13,218 nt of DNA from Competibacteraceae bacterium UBA2788 (GTDB taxonomy: Bacteria; Pseudomonadota; Gammaproteobacteria; Competibacterales; Competibacteraceae). Position 1 is the first letter of the stretch, and the number at the start of each line of letters is the position of its first letter. Positions 1 through 9,185 of the stretch are shown one piece after another. The notes below the pieces were generated by a model, which saw only the letters and a program-made list of their open reading frames with translations, was not told the DNA's origin and ran no database searches. The translations under genes were made by a program, and so were the position numbers. The stretch spans positions 658 to 13,875 of the forward strand of contig DEHY01000036.1 of assembly GCA_002352185.1 (NCBI GenBank), written 5' to 3'.

Positions 1-389
1 TGGGCCACGCCGCCGGCGATGAACTGCTGCGCCAGGTGAGCCAGCGCCTGCAAGCCAGTCTGCGCGAGAGCGATACGGCGGCCCGCATGGGCGGCGACGA
101 ATTTACCGTAGTCCTCGCAACCGTGGCTTATCCCGAAGACGCCATCGGCGTGGCGAAAAAAATCATCGATCAAATTCATCAGCCCTTCGCGCTTCCGCAC
201 GGATTGGCGCAGGTCTCGACCAGCATTGGCGTCGCCCTGTATCCCGACCACGCCAGTACGGCCAAGGATCTGGTTCGCTGCGCCGATCTGGCCATGTACG
301 CCGCCAAAAATGCCGGCAAGAACGGCTGGCGGCTGTGGGACGGCGACGCGGAAGCAGATCGTGCGGAGCCGTGCAGCCACGGCGCTTAA
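1..389 (+). CDS. GGDEF-domain protein (diguanylate cyclase), C-terminal fragment
   Basis: The gene enters from the left edge; the first whole codon is at base 3 and the stop is TAA 387-389, leaving 128 residues. The visible part is the core of a GGDEF domain, which makes cyclic di-GMP from two GTP. It opens with GHAAGDELL, typical of the helix before the active site. An RESD sequence at 63-74 lies exactly five residues before GGDEF (90-104). That is the position of the RxxD inhibitory I-site, so product feedback inhibition is likely. Further on come the family's usual STSIGVALYP and ADLAMYAAKNAGKNGW segments. About 20 residues of tail follow, and no EAL phosphodiesterase domain. The signal GGDEF is intact, so the enzyme is probably active. 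Sensory domains would lie upstream, outside the window. The family call is very secure; the input signal is unknown. Confidence 0.95.
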   Translation, partial: GHAAGDELLRQVSQRLQASLRESDTAARMGGDEFTVVLATVAYPEDAIGVAKKIIDQIHQPFALPHGLAQVSTSIGVALYPDHASTAKDLVRCADLAMYAAKNAGKNGWRLWDGDAEADRAEPCSHGA

Positions 390-423
390 CCGGCGCTCCG
401 GCTATTTTCTTCCCGCCGCCCCC

Positions 424-452
424 CTTGAAAATTCCCCCTCTGCTCCCCACTT
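424..452 (+). promoter_or_regulatory. Heat-shock (sigma-32/RpoH-like) promoter of groESL
   Basis: A -35-like CTTGAAA at 424-430 is preceded by a run of C, as in the sigma-32 consensus. A 14-base spacer separates it from a -10-like CCCCACTT at 445-452, which has one mismatch to CCCCATNT. Motif, spacing and position upstream of groES all fit the known enterobacterial groE promoter pattern. Its transcript would start near 458-460 and would carry the whole CIRCE element in its leader. The call rests on motif match only. Confidence 0.72.
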
Positions 453-465
453 CACTGCCAGCCCC

Positions 466-493
466 TTGACAGGGTGGTTTCGCCGGCTATGAT
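466..493 (+). promoter_or_regulatory. Sigma-70-like promoter of groESL
   Basis: A perfect TTGACA (466-471) is followed after 16 bases by TATGAT (488-493), five of six to TATAAT. The predicted start, about base 500, falls inside the left arm of the CIRCE operator. HrcA binding would therefore block initiation directly. This looks like the housekeeping promoter for basal chaperonin synthesis. Confidence 0.75.
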
Positions 494-519
494 TGGCACT
501 CACTACAGGCGAGTGCTAA
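493..519 (+). promoter_or_regulatory. CIRCE operator (HrcA binding site)
   Basis: TTGGCACTC (493-501), a 9-base spacer (502-510) and GAGTGCTAA (511-519) form the classic CIRCE inverted repeat. It differs from the TTAGCACTC-N9-GAGTGCTAA consensus at one base, in the left arm. CIRCE is bound by the repressor HrcA, which is released from DNA after heat shock when GroE is titrated by unfolded protein. The element overlaps the last base of the sigma-70-like -10 and the predicted start site, and lies 58 bases before the groES start codon. hrcA itself is not in this window. Confidence 0.95.
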
Positions 520-577
520 CAAGGCAAGCGTCAACCTCAAGTCACCTATTTTTTAACCCCTGATGGAGACGTTACCG

Positions 578-868
578 ATGAATATTCGTCCATTGCATGA
601 TCGAGTGCTGATCAAACGTGTTGAGGAAGAAACCAGGAGTCCGGGCGGCATCGTGTTGCCGGGCGCCGCTGCCGAGAAACCGTCGCGCGGCACCGTCATC
701 GCCGTCGGTCGCGGCAAGCTGCTCGACAACGGCGATGTGCGGCCTTTGGATGTCAAGGCCGGCGATCACATTCTGTTCGGCAAGTATTCGGGCAGCGAAG
801 TCAAGGTGGACGGCGAAGAGCTGATCATCATGCGTGAAGACGAGATCATGGCGGTTATCGAGAAGTAG
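578..868 (+). CDS. groES: Co-chaperonin GroES (Hsp10)
   Basis: This 96-residue protein is the lid of the GroEL folding chamber. It starts [14 protein letters not shown], the hallmark opening of bacterial GroES. The mobile loop that docks on GroEL runs through about residues 17-34 and includes the hydrophobic GGIVL segment. The C-terminal half has the usual [12 protein letters not shown] and [17 protein letters not shown] blocks. I chose ATG 578 because it matches family length and has GGAGA at 565-569, eight bases upstream. An in-frame ATG at 563 would overlap that ribosome site and add five atypical residues. The gene is first in a two-gene operon with groEL (65-base gap), under the promoters and CIRCE upstream. 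Nothing is missing or odd. Confidence 0.98.
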   Translation: MNIRPLHDRVLIKRVEEETRSPGGIVLPGAAAEKPSRGTVIAVGRGKLLDNGDVRPLDVKAGDHILFGKYSGSEVKVDGEELIIMREDEIMAVIEK

Positions 869-912
869 GCCCCTCCTTCATCCGGCTTTTCATTCCCCGC
901 AGTTTTCAATAA

Positions 913-2589
<1,677 letters not shown>

Positions 2590-2607
2590 GCCTCGCCTGT
2601 CGGAAAG

Positions 2608-2636
2608 AAAAAGCCCCGCTTCGGCGGGGCTTTTTT
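2608..2636 (+). terminator. Rho-independent terminator of groESL
   Basis: A perfect GC stem, GCCCCGC (2613-2619) and GCGGGGC (2624-2630), closes on a TTCG tetraloop flanked by C and G, an unusually stable loop. Six T follow (2631-2636), and five A (2608-2612) precede the stem and can pair with them. The A and T tracts on both sides would also let it work for minus-strand transcripts, but no minus-strand gene is nearby. Confidence 0.97.
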
Positions 2637-2686
2637 GTGGGCGGTTTATGAAATAATGCTGCGATTGGCACAATGAGGGAAAACAG

Positions 2687-4132
2687 ATGAAAAAACTGGC
2701 TGGAGTGGTGGTGATTCTGGCGCTGGCCGCAGCGGGTTTTACAGGCGTGGCGTACTGGTCGGGGATGCAGGCGGAGCGCTGGTATCAGGATGCGCTCGCC
2801 GAAGGCTCGAAAAATCCCAACATCAAATTCACCACAGTTAGTTACGAGCGCGGGCTGCTCTCGTCCCGCTCCGTGACCCGTGTCCAGTTCGCGCTGCCGG
2901 AAGGCAGTGCGTCCAAGGAGACTGATCCCTCGTTCTCCATCCGGCAGAATATTTACCACGGCCCGCTGCCGCTGGCCGGTTGGAATGCGCCAGAGGTGCC
3001 GATGAACTGGGGCGGGGCGGTGGTGCGCGCCACGCTGGATCCGGACAGCAGCGCCTGGACCCGCGAACTGGCGAAGCTGTACGGTGGACAGGAACCGATA
3101 GTGGCAATCTCGCAAGTCAGCTTCGATGGCGCCAGCGATACGCTGATCAAAATGCCGCCGCTGACTTTGAGCAATGTCAGCGATCTGCAAAGCCTGAATT
3201 TCGCCGGTCTGCAAGGCCAGTTTCAGGTTGCGCCACGCGGTGCGGCGGTGCGGGGCAGGATGACGGTCGCCAATCTGGACCTGACCGGCAAACCCACCGC
3301 CGGCGAAGGGCAGCCGGCCAGCGGCGGCGATACGGTCAAGCTCAGCAACCTGAGCCTGGACGTGAACCAGCGCAAGGGCATCTTTAACCTGATGTTTGGC
3401 GAAACCAGTTTCAGAATCGGCGAGCTGCGCGTCCAGGCACAGGCGACCGACACCCCAGTCGTCGCCACCAACCTGACCATCGCTACCACAGAAAGCCCGC
3501 AAGGCGCCCAACAGATAGCCGCTGACTTGGTCATCAAGGCTGACCAAGTCAGCGCAGAGAACCGGAGTGGCAGCGGCAGTCTGCGGCTGGCGCTGCGCAA
3601 TCTGGATGGCGCTACCGTGCTGCAATTGCAGCAGTGGCAACAAAAGCTGGCCGGCAAGCCCGACGATCCGCAAGCGATGGATGATCTGCTGAAACTGATT
3701 AAAGCCTTGCTGATCGGCAAACCGGAATTCACGCTCGACACCCAAGCCAAGCTGAGCGAGGGCGCATGGCAGGGCAAGCTGGTATTGAACTTCCAGGATT
3801 TCGACATGATGAATTCGATGCGAAATCCAATGGGACTGCTGGCTATGCTGGAAAAAGGACTGGCTGATTTCACGGTGTCCAGGGCGCTGCTTGAAACGGA
3901 ATTGAACCACTTGACCGAGGGGCAGGCCGCGCAGCAGATCGAAGGCGTTACGGCTGCCGGTTTCCTGCGGCTGGAAGGCGATCAGTACAAGTCCACGGCG
4001 CGCTTTGAAGGCGGCAAGCTCTTCGTGAACGACAAGGAAATCCCGCTGCCGGCGGCGGGCGAGAGCGCCAGCCCGGAGGAAGAAGCGCCGCTGGCGCCGG
4101 AGGGCGGCGCTGAAGAACCGGCGCAACAGTAA
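2687..4132 (+). CDS. DUF945 / YdgA-family envelope protein
   Basis: This 481-residue protein has a Lys-rich start and one hydrophobic segment at about residues 4-24, a signal anchor or uncleaved signal peptide. The rest probably lies in the periplasm. Blocks shared with E. coli YdgA, as I recall that sequence, include VSYERGLLSSRS near residue 51, the HGPLPLA segment, and a closing region with YKSTARFEGGKLFVND. The middle is long and beta-rich with alternating polar and hydrophobic residues. The tail, after about residue 450, is rich in Pro, Ala and Glu and looks disordered. No catalytic motif is visible and the molecular function of the family is not established. AGGGA at 2676-2680 sits six bases before ATG 2687. 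The gene lies 50 bases after the groESL terminator and 28 bases before glnE, so it probably leads or joins the downstream transcript. No clear promoter is visible. Confidence 0.85.
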   Translation: MKKLAGVVVILALAAAGFTGVAYWSGMQAERWYQDALAEGSKNPNIKFTTVSYERGLLSSRSVTRVQFALPEGSASKETDPSFSIRQNIYHGPLPLAGWNAPEVPMNWGGAVVRATLDPDSSAWTRELAKLYGGQEPIVAISQVSFDGASDTLIKMPPLTLSNVSDLQSLNFAGLQGQFQVAPRGAAVRGRMTVANLDLTGKPTAGEGQPASGGDTVKLSNLSLDVNQRKGIFNLMFGETSFRIGELRVQAQATDTPVVATNLTIATTESPQGAQQIAADLVIKADQVSAENRSGSGSLRLALRNLDGATVLQLQQWQQKLAGKPDDPQAMDDLLKLIKALLIGKPEFTLDTQAKLSEGAWQGKLVLNFQDFDMMNSMRNPMGLLAMLEKGLADFTVSRALLETELNHLTEGQAAQQIEGVTAAGFLRLEGDQYKSTARFEGGKLFVNDKEIPLPAAGESASPEEEAPLAPEGGAEEPAQQ

Positions 4133-4160
4133 GTGCCGTCATCGCCGGGGCGTACCGGGA

Positions 4161-7067
4161 ATGACTGAGTTTGAAACAGGTCTGAACCGGCTGCCGGAGC
4201 CGCTGCGCCGGGAGCTTTCCCAATACCGGGAAAGCTTTGACGCAGCAGCGTCGGCAGCGGGCGTTACGTTGCCCACCGGCCCGATGCTGGCGCAACTCAT
4301 CACCGTTTGGGCGGGCAGCGAATTTGTGGCCCGCGCCTGCATCCGCGAACCGGCGCTGCTGGCGGATTTGCTGGCCGGCGACGATCTGGCGGTTCCCTTC
4401 GCGCCGGGAGCGTATGCCGTGCGGCTGGATCGGCAGGTCGCCAGCGCCACCGATGAAACGCTGCTGGCGGCGGCGCTGCGCCGGTTCCGCCGCCGGGAAA
4501 TGATCCGCATCGCTTGGCGCGATTTGGCCGGACTGGCCGCGCTGGAGGAAACGCTGGGCGATCTGTCCGATCTGGCGGAGGTCGCCGTCAGCGGCGCGCT
4601 GGATCGGCTGCATGCCTGGCAATGCCGGCGTTTCGGCGCGCCGCGCGACGCCGAAGGCCGGCCGCAACGGCTGGTGGTGCTGGGCATGGGCAAGCTGGGC
4701 GGGCGCGAACTCAACTTCTCTTCGGATATTGACCTGATTTTCGCCTATCCGCGCCAGGGCCAGACCCACGGTGCGAAGGTCGTCAGCAACGAGGAATTTT
4801 TCCGCCGGCTCGGTCAGCGCCTGATCAAAACCCTGTCCGAGCCGACCGCCGACGGTTTCGTATTCCGGGTGGATATGCGCTTGCGCCCGTTCGGCGATTC
4901 CGGGCCGCTGGCGATTTCCTTCGCCGCCTTCGAGGACTACTACCAGAACCATGGCCGCGACTGGGAGCGCTACGCCATGATCAAGGCGCGCTGCATCGCG
5001 GGCGACCGCGAAGCCGGTGAGCGCCTGCTGGAGGATTTGCGTCCGTTCGTATATCGCCGCTATCTGGATTACGGCGCCTTCGAGGCGCTGCGCGGGATGA
5101 AAACCCTGATCGCCCAGGATGTCGAGCGCAAGGGAAGGCGGCGCAACATCAAACTGGGGCCGGGCGGCATCCGCGAGATCGAATTCATCGGCCAGGTGTT
5201 CCAGCTTATTTACGGCGGGCGCGATCCCGCCTTGCGGGAACGCAGCATTCTGCGGGTGCTGGATCATCTCGCCGCCAGTGGACGATTGCCGGACCGGGCG
5301 GTCAGCAGCCTCAAGCAGGCGTATACATTTCTGCGCCGGGTCGAAAATCGCTTGCAGGCGTGGGCGGATCAGCAGACGCACAATTTACCGGAAGACGAGT
5401 CGGCAAAACTGCGGCTGGCCTTGTCCATGAACTATCCCGACTGGAACGCATTCGGCCTGGAACTGACGCGGCATACCGAAGCGGTCAGTCAGCAGTTTGC
5501 CCAGGTGTTCGGCGGCGCGGCGGCGGCTAATAGCGACTCGGACGGCAATGCGCTGGCGGAGTTATGGCGGGGCGATCCGGGCGAGGACATGGCCCAGCGC
5601 TTATTGACCGAACACGGTTTCGAGGAACCCGCGCACGCCTGGAATCGCTTGCGGGCGCTGAAAGCCGGCTTTAGCTATCGAACCATGGAGTCGCGTGGAC
5701 GCGAACGGCTGGACGCCTTGTTGCCGCAGGCGCTGCGGGCCGTTGCCGCCGCGCCGCAGCCAACGGTGACTCTGGATCGCATTCTCAACCTGCTGGAAGC
5801 GGTGGCCCGTCGCTCGGTGTATCTGGCGTTGCTGGCCGATCATCCCTATGCCTTGGCGCATCTGGTCAAGCTGTGCGCCGCCAGCGGCTGGATCGGCACG
5901 CATCTGGCCCGGTTTCCGCTGCTGCTCGACGATCTGCTGAATCCCGCGCTCCTGTATGCGCCGCTGGATCGCCAACAACTGGAAACGGAACTGGATCGGC
6001 AGTTGGCGCGAGCGCCGGCGAATGACGCCGAGGAATGGCTGAACGCCCTGCGCTACTTCAAGCAGGCGCAAGTGCTGCGGGTCGCCGCTGCCGATGTCAG
6101 CGGCGCGATGCCGCTGATGATCGTCAGCGACCATCTGACCGGGATCGCCGAAACCCTGCTGCGCAAAGTGCTGGAACTGGCCTGGAACGATGTGCTGCCC
6201 AAATTCGGCCCCCCGTGCTGCGTGGTGGACGGAGCGCTGCGGCAGGCAGGGTTCGCCATCGTCGCTTACGGCAAGCTGGGCGGGATCGAACTCAACTACG
6301 GTTCCGATCTGGATCTGGTGTTTCTGCATGACAGCGCCGGGGAACAGCCCTTCACCGCCGGCCCGCGCCCGATTGACAACGCCACGTTCTTCGCCAAGCT
6401 GGTGCAGCGCATAATCTACTGGCTGACCACCCGCACCGGCGCAGGCGATCTCTACGAAGTGGATACCCGGTTGCGCCCCAGCGGTCGCGCCGGATTGCTG
6501 GTCAGTTCTTTCGAGGCGTTCGCCGAGTATCAGCAGCATCAAGCCTGGACCTGGGAACATCAGGCGCTGGCGCGGGCGCGCGTCGTCGCGGGGCCGGCGC
6601 TGCTCGCCGAGCGGTTTCAAACCATTCGCCGCGAGGTGTTGCAACGCGAACGCGATCCGGCAACGCTGCGACAGGACGTTTGCGCGATGCGCGAGCGGAT
6701 GCGCGCAGAACTGGACGCCAGCACGGCCAAGGTCTTCGACCTCAAGCAGGGTCGGGGCGGTATCGCCGATATTGAATTTATGGTGCAATACCAAATCCTG
6801 GCGAACGCTCATCGCTACCCGGATTTACTGATTTTCACCGACAATATCCGGCAGATTGACGGGCTGGAACGCTTTGCTGTGTTGTCTATTGCCAATGCCG
6901 CCCGGTTGCGCCACGCCTATCGGGGGCTGCGCCGGCGCATTCATCGGCTCACGCTGCAAGAGCAGCCGGCGCAAATTCCGGCGGACCAGGCACGCGAGGA
7001 GCGCGCGAGCGTGATCCGGGTCTGGCGACAACTGATGGAAGGCGACTCGGCCATTGAACACACATAA
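4161..7067 (+). CDS. glnE: Bifunctional glutamine synthetase adenylyltransferase/adenylyl-removing enzyme
   Basis: GlnE attaches AMP to glutamine synthetase when nitrogen is plentiful and removes it when nitrogen is short, guided by PII. The 968-residue length fits the family (about 946 in E. coli). Both nucleotidyltransferase domains are intact. The N-terminal deadenylylation domain has GMGKLGGRELNFSSDIDL at residues 175-192, with metal-binding Asp189 and Asp191. The C-terminal adenylylation domain has AYGKLGGIELNYGSDLDL at residues 702-719, with Asp716 and Asp718. Each is followed by its GlnD-PII-uridylyltransferase-like helical region (for example KLGPGGIREIEFI and KQGRGGIADIEFM). ATG 4161 has only a weak GGGA immediately upstream, so the start is less certain than the family. 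It ends 17 bases before the ilvE start and is probably co-transcribed. Confidence 0.98.
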   Translation: MTEFETGLNRLPEPLRRELSQYRESFDAAASAAGVTLPTGPMLAQLITVWAGSEFVARACIREPALLADLLAGDDLAVPFAPGAYAVRLDRQVASATDETLLAAALRRFRRREMIRIAWRDLAGLAALEETLGDLSDLAEVAVSGALDRLHAWQCRRFGAPRDAEGRPQRLVVLGMGKLGGRELNFSSDIDLIFAYPRQGQTHGAKVVSNEEFFRRLGQRLIKTLSEPTADGFVFRVDMRLRPFGDSGPLAISFAAFEDYYQNHGRDWERYAMIKARCIAGDREAGERLLEDLRPFVYRRYLDYGAFEALRGMKTLIAQDVERKGRRRNIKLGPGGIREIEFIGQVFQLIYGGRDPALRERSILRVLDHLAASGRLPDRAVSSLKQAYTFLRRVENRLQAWADQQTHNLPEDESAKLRLALSMNYPDWNAFGLELTRHTEAVSQQFAQVFGGAAAANSDSDGNALAELWRGDPGEDMAQRLLTEHGFEEPAHAWNRLRALKAGFSYRTMESRGRERLDALLPQALRAVAAAPQPTVTLDRILNLLEAVARRSVYLALLADHPYALAHLVKLCAASGWIGTHLARFPLLLDDLLNPALLYAPLDRQQLETELDRQLARAPANDAEEWLNALRYFKQAQVLRVAAADVSGAMPLMIVSDHLTGIAETLLRKVLELAWNDVLPKFGPPCCVVDGALRQAGFAIVAYGKLGGIELNYGSDLDLVFLHDSAGEQPFTAGPRPIDNATFFAKLVQRIIYWLTTRTGAGDLYEVDTRLRPSGRAGLLVSSFEAFAEYQQHQAWTWEHQALARARVVAGPALLAERFQTIRREVLQRERDPATLRQDVCAMRERMRAELDASTAKVFDLKQGRGGIADIEFMVQYQILANAHRYPDLLIFTDNIRQIDGLERFAVLSIANAARLRHAYRGLRRRIHRLTLQEQPAQIPADQAREERASVIRVWRQLMEGDSAIEHT

Positions 7068-7084
7068 TGAGAGGAGATTTTGCA

Positions 7085-8005
7085 ATGTCGATGGCTGACC
7101 GTGACGGTGTGATCTGGTACGACGGCGAGCTGGCGCCCTGGCGCGAAGCCAATACCCACGTGCTGACTCACACCCTGCACTATGGCATGGGCGTATTCGA
7201 GGGCGTTCGCGCTTACGCCACCGACCGGGGCGCCGCGATTTTCCGGCTCCAGGCTCATACCGACCGGCTGTTCCGCTCCGCCCACATCGTCGGGATGCCG
7301 ATGCCCTACGGCAAGGATGTGATCAACCAGGCCTGCCGGCAGGCCGTCAGCGCCAACCATCTCGCCAGCGCCTACTTGCGCCCGATGTGCTTCTACGGCT
7401 CCGAGGGCATGGGACTGCGCGCCGACAACCTCAAGGTTCACGTCATCGTCGCCGCCTGGGAATGGGGCGCGTACCTGGGCGCGGAGAATCTGGAGCGCGG
7501 CATCCGCATCCGCACCTCCTCGTTCAGCCGCCACCACGTCAACGTCACCCTGTGTAAAGCCAAGGCCAACGGCAATTACATGAATTCGATGCTGGCGTTG
7601 CAGGAAGCCCTGCGCGACGGCTACGACGAAGCCCTGCTGCTGGATACCGAAGGCTATGTCGCCGAGGGCAGCGGCGAAAATGTCTTTATCATCCGCGACG
7701 GAGTGATTTATACGCCGGATTTGACCTCGGCTTTGGAAGGCATCACCCGCGACACCATCATCCGTTTCGCCGCCGATCTCGGCCTTCCCGTCAAGGAAAA
7801 GCGCATCACCCGCGACGAGGTGTACATTGCCGACGAAGCCTTCTTCACCGGCACCGCCGCCGAGGTGACGCCGATCCGCGAAGTGGACGGTCGCGCCATT
7901 GGCGCGGGTCGGCGCGGCCCGATCACCCAGCGCTTGCAAGCGATGTATTTCGATCAGGTGCATGGCCGCCGCGAAGCCTATCCCGAATGGCTGACCCTGG
8001 CTTGA
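7085..8005 (+). CDS. ilvE: Branched-chain amino acid aminotransferase
   Basis: IlvE is a PLP-dependent fold-type IV enzyme that moves the amino group between glutamate and the 2-oxo acids of leucine, isoleucine and valine. The protein has 306 residues, the standard length. It begins with GVIWYDGELAPWREANTHVLTHTLHYG. The PLP lysine is Lys160 in KANGNY, at the same position as the E. coli catalytic lysine. EGYVAEGSGENVFII near residue 190 and the EAFFTGTAAEVTPI block near residue 255 are class IV signatures for cofactor binding. I chose ATG 7085 because AGGAG (7072-7076) lies eight bases upstream. The in-frame ATG at 7067 would overlap the glnE stop, lacks a ribosome site and adds six atypical residues. 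Related class IV enzymes (D-amino acid aminotransferase, ADC lyase) fit less well. Confidence 0.96.
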   Translation: MSMADRDGVIWYDGELAPWREANTHVLTHTLHYGMGVFEGVRAYATDRGAAIFRLQAHTDRLFRSAHIVGMPMPYGKDVINQACRQAVSANHLASAYLRPMCFYGSEGMGLRADNLKVHVIVAAWEWGAYLGAENLERGIRIRTSSFSRHHVNVTLCKAKANGNYMNSMLALQEALRDGYDEALLLDTEGYVAEGSGENVFIIRDGVIYTPDLTSALEGITRDTIIRFAADLGLPVKEKRITRDEVYIADEAFFTGTAAEVTPIREVDGRAIGAGRRGPITQRLQAMYFDQVHGRREAYPEWLTLA

Positions 8006-8047
8006 CCTCGACCGCTGTTGCATAACCACTATCAGGAGAATTCTTCC

Positions 8048-8245
8048 ATGGCCGCCGTCGCCACCGCTCTCGCCATGCCCAACGCCCAGAACCGCTACGA
8101 AGTCAGCCGCGATGATTTGCCGCTGTCCTGCCCGATGCCGGGCATGATGCTGTGGTGTTCCCATCCCAAGGTTTATCTGCCCATCGAAACCACCGGCAAG
8201 GCCAAGTGCCCCTACTGCGGCGCTGAGTACAGTTTAGTCGATTGA
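8048..8245 (+). CDS. Small CHCC-type zinc-finger protein
   Basis: This protein has 65 residues with an Ala-rich N-terminus and a single zinc-finger domain. The likely ligands are Cys28, His39, Cys54 and Cys57 (C-x10-H-x14-C-x2-C), within LWCSHPKVYLPI and KCPYCGAEYSL; Cys37 is extra. This is the zf-CHCC family that also includes the mitochondrial complex I subunit NDUFS6. I know of no assigned role for the stand-alone bacterial members. ATG 8048 is preceded by AGGAG (8034-8038) at nine bases; a TTG at 8018 in the same frame has no such site. It lies 42 bases after ilvE and 31 bases before the ELM1-family gene, in the same direction, so it is probably in one transcript with both. A DNA-binding role should not be assumed from the word zinc finger. 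Confidence 0.9.
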   Translation: MAAVATALAMPNAQNRYEVSRDDLPLSCPMPGMMLWCSHPKVYLPIETTGKAKCPYCGAEYSLVD

Positions 8246-8276
8246 TCAACAGATTAGACGCAGGCTGCTCTCGCTG

Positions 8277-9185
8277 ATGATGCCGCTGGTCGTCTGGCGG
8301 TTGAGCGATGGCAAGGCGGGTCATGACAGTCAAAGTCACGGCTTGATCAACGCGCTGGCCGCGTTGCGGCCCGTCAACTGCGTTACGCTGGCGCCGCTGC
8401 CGTGGCCGACGGCGCTCAGCACGCTGCTCTGTCGGCGATGGCCGGAGGCAGGCGCGCTGCCCGCGCCCGACCTGTTGATTGGCGCCGGTCATCGCACCCA
8501 TCTTTCCTTGCTGGCCGCCCGCTGCGCCTGCGGCGGTCGAATTATCGTGCTGATGCGTCCCAGCTTGCCCTTGCGCCTGTTCGATCTGTGTCTGATCCCG
8601 GAGCATGACGCGCCGCCAATCCGTCCGAACGTGCTTGCCACTCGCGGGGCGCTGAACCGCATTCTCCCTTCCGCTACGCTAAACCCCGATCAGGGACTCA
8701 TTCTGATCGGCGGCCCCTCCGCGCATTTCGGTTGGAATGACGCCAATGTATGCCGGCAGATCGCCGCGATTACTACTGCCGATCCCGCGATACATTGGAC
8801 CTTAACGACCTCGCGCCGCACTCCTTCAAGTTTTCTGGAAGCCCTGGCTGGTGTTTCCAGCCCCAAGTTGACCGTAGTGCCCGTTGCCCAAACCGGCCCG
8901 GACTGGCTGCCGGCTCAACTGGCCCGCGCCGGACAGGCGTGGGTGAGCGCCGACAGCGTGTCCATGGTCTACGAAGCGCTGAGCGCCGGGGCGGCAGTGG
9001 GCGTATTGGCGGCGCCGCAACAACACGTCAGCCGCATCAGTCGGGGACTGGATCGCTTGGCCGACGACGGTTGGGTGACTTTATTCACCGACTGGCAGAG
9101 GAATCGGCAGCTTCGCCGTCCGGCGCAACCCTTCAACGAGGCGGAGCGCTGCGCCCGCCGGATCGTCGAGCGATGGTTCGCCTGA
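8277..9185 (+). CDS. ELM1-family (DUF1022-like) protein, possible glycosyltransferase
   Basis: This 302-residue soluble protein has no signal peptide. The first block, VVWRLSDGKAGHDSQSHGL (residues 5-23), is the family opening. GGP at 145-147, TTSRRTP at 177-183 and ADSVSMVYEAL starting at 225 are the other recurrent blocks; the last resembles donor-side segments of GT-B glycosyltransferases. The family is named after plant ELM1, which acts in mitochondrial fission. Bacterial members often lie in envelope-glycan loci, but their reaction is unproven to my knowledge. The start could be ATG 8277 or the next codon, ATG 8280; the ribosome site is weak. The 3' end overlaps the following GT4 gene by 13 bases, which suggests coupled translation and a shared pathway. 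A nucleotide-sugar transferase or an accessory role in LPS core assembly is inferred, not shown. Confidence 0.85.
   Translation: MMPLVVWRLSDGKAGHDSQSHGLINALAALRPVNCVTLAPLPWPTALSTLLCRRWPEAGALPAPDLLIGAGHRTHLSLLAARCACGGRIIVLMRPSLPLRLFDLCLIPEHDAPPIRPNVLATRGALNRILPSATLNPDQGLILIGGPSAHFGWNDANVCRQIAAITTADPAIHWTLTTSRRTPSSFLEALAGVSSPKLTVVPVAQTGPDWLPAQLARAGQAWVSADSVSMVYEALSAGAAVGVLAAPQQHVSRISRGLDRLADDGWVTLFTDWQRNRQLRRPAQPFNEAERCARRIVERWFA

Noticed and set aside
368..410. Possible terminator for the GGDEF gene: hairpin GCCGTG/CACGGC (368-383) and a short CCGG repeat (390-401)
   Set aside because: The first stem lies inside the coding region and has no T run; the second is only four pairs, with a broken T-rich stretch after it.
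563..577. Upstream in-frame ATG for groES
   Set aside because: It overlaps the GGAGA ribosome site that serves ATG 578, and family members begin with MNIRPLHDR.
2637..2686. Possible promoter for the DUF945 gene (TATGAA or ATAATG as -10)
   Set aside because: No -35-like hexamer occurs at 16-18 bases upstream; the candidate position falls in the terminator stem.
3948..5381. Long minus-strand frame antisense to the 5' part of glnE
   Set aside because: The plus strand encodes intact GlnE with its catalytic motif; the antisense product has the biased composition of a shadow frame.
8018..8047. In-frame TTG start that would lengthen the zinc-finger protein by ten residues
   Set aside because: No ribosome site precedes it, whereas ATG 8048 has AGGAG at a suitable distance, which lies inside the would-be extension.
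8750..9172. Apparent 141-residue N-terminal extension of the GT4 protein
   Set aside because: This stretch is the ELM1-family gene in another frame. GT4 homology starts exactly at ATG 9173.
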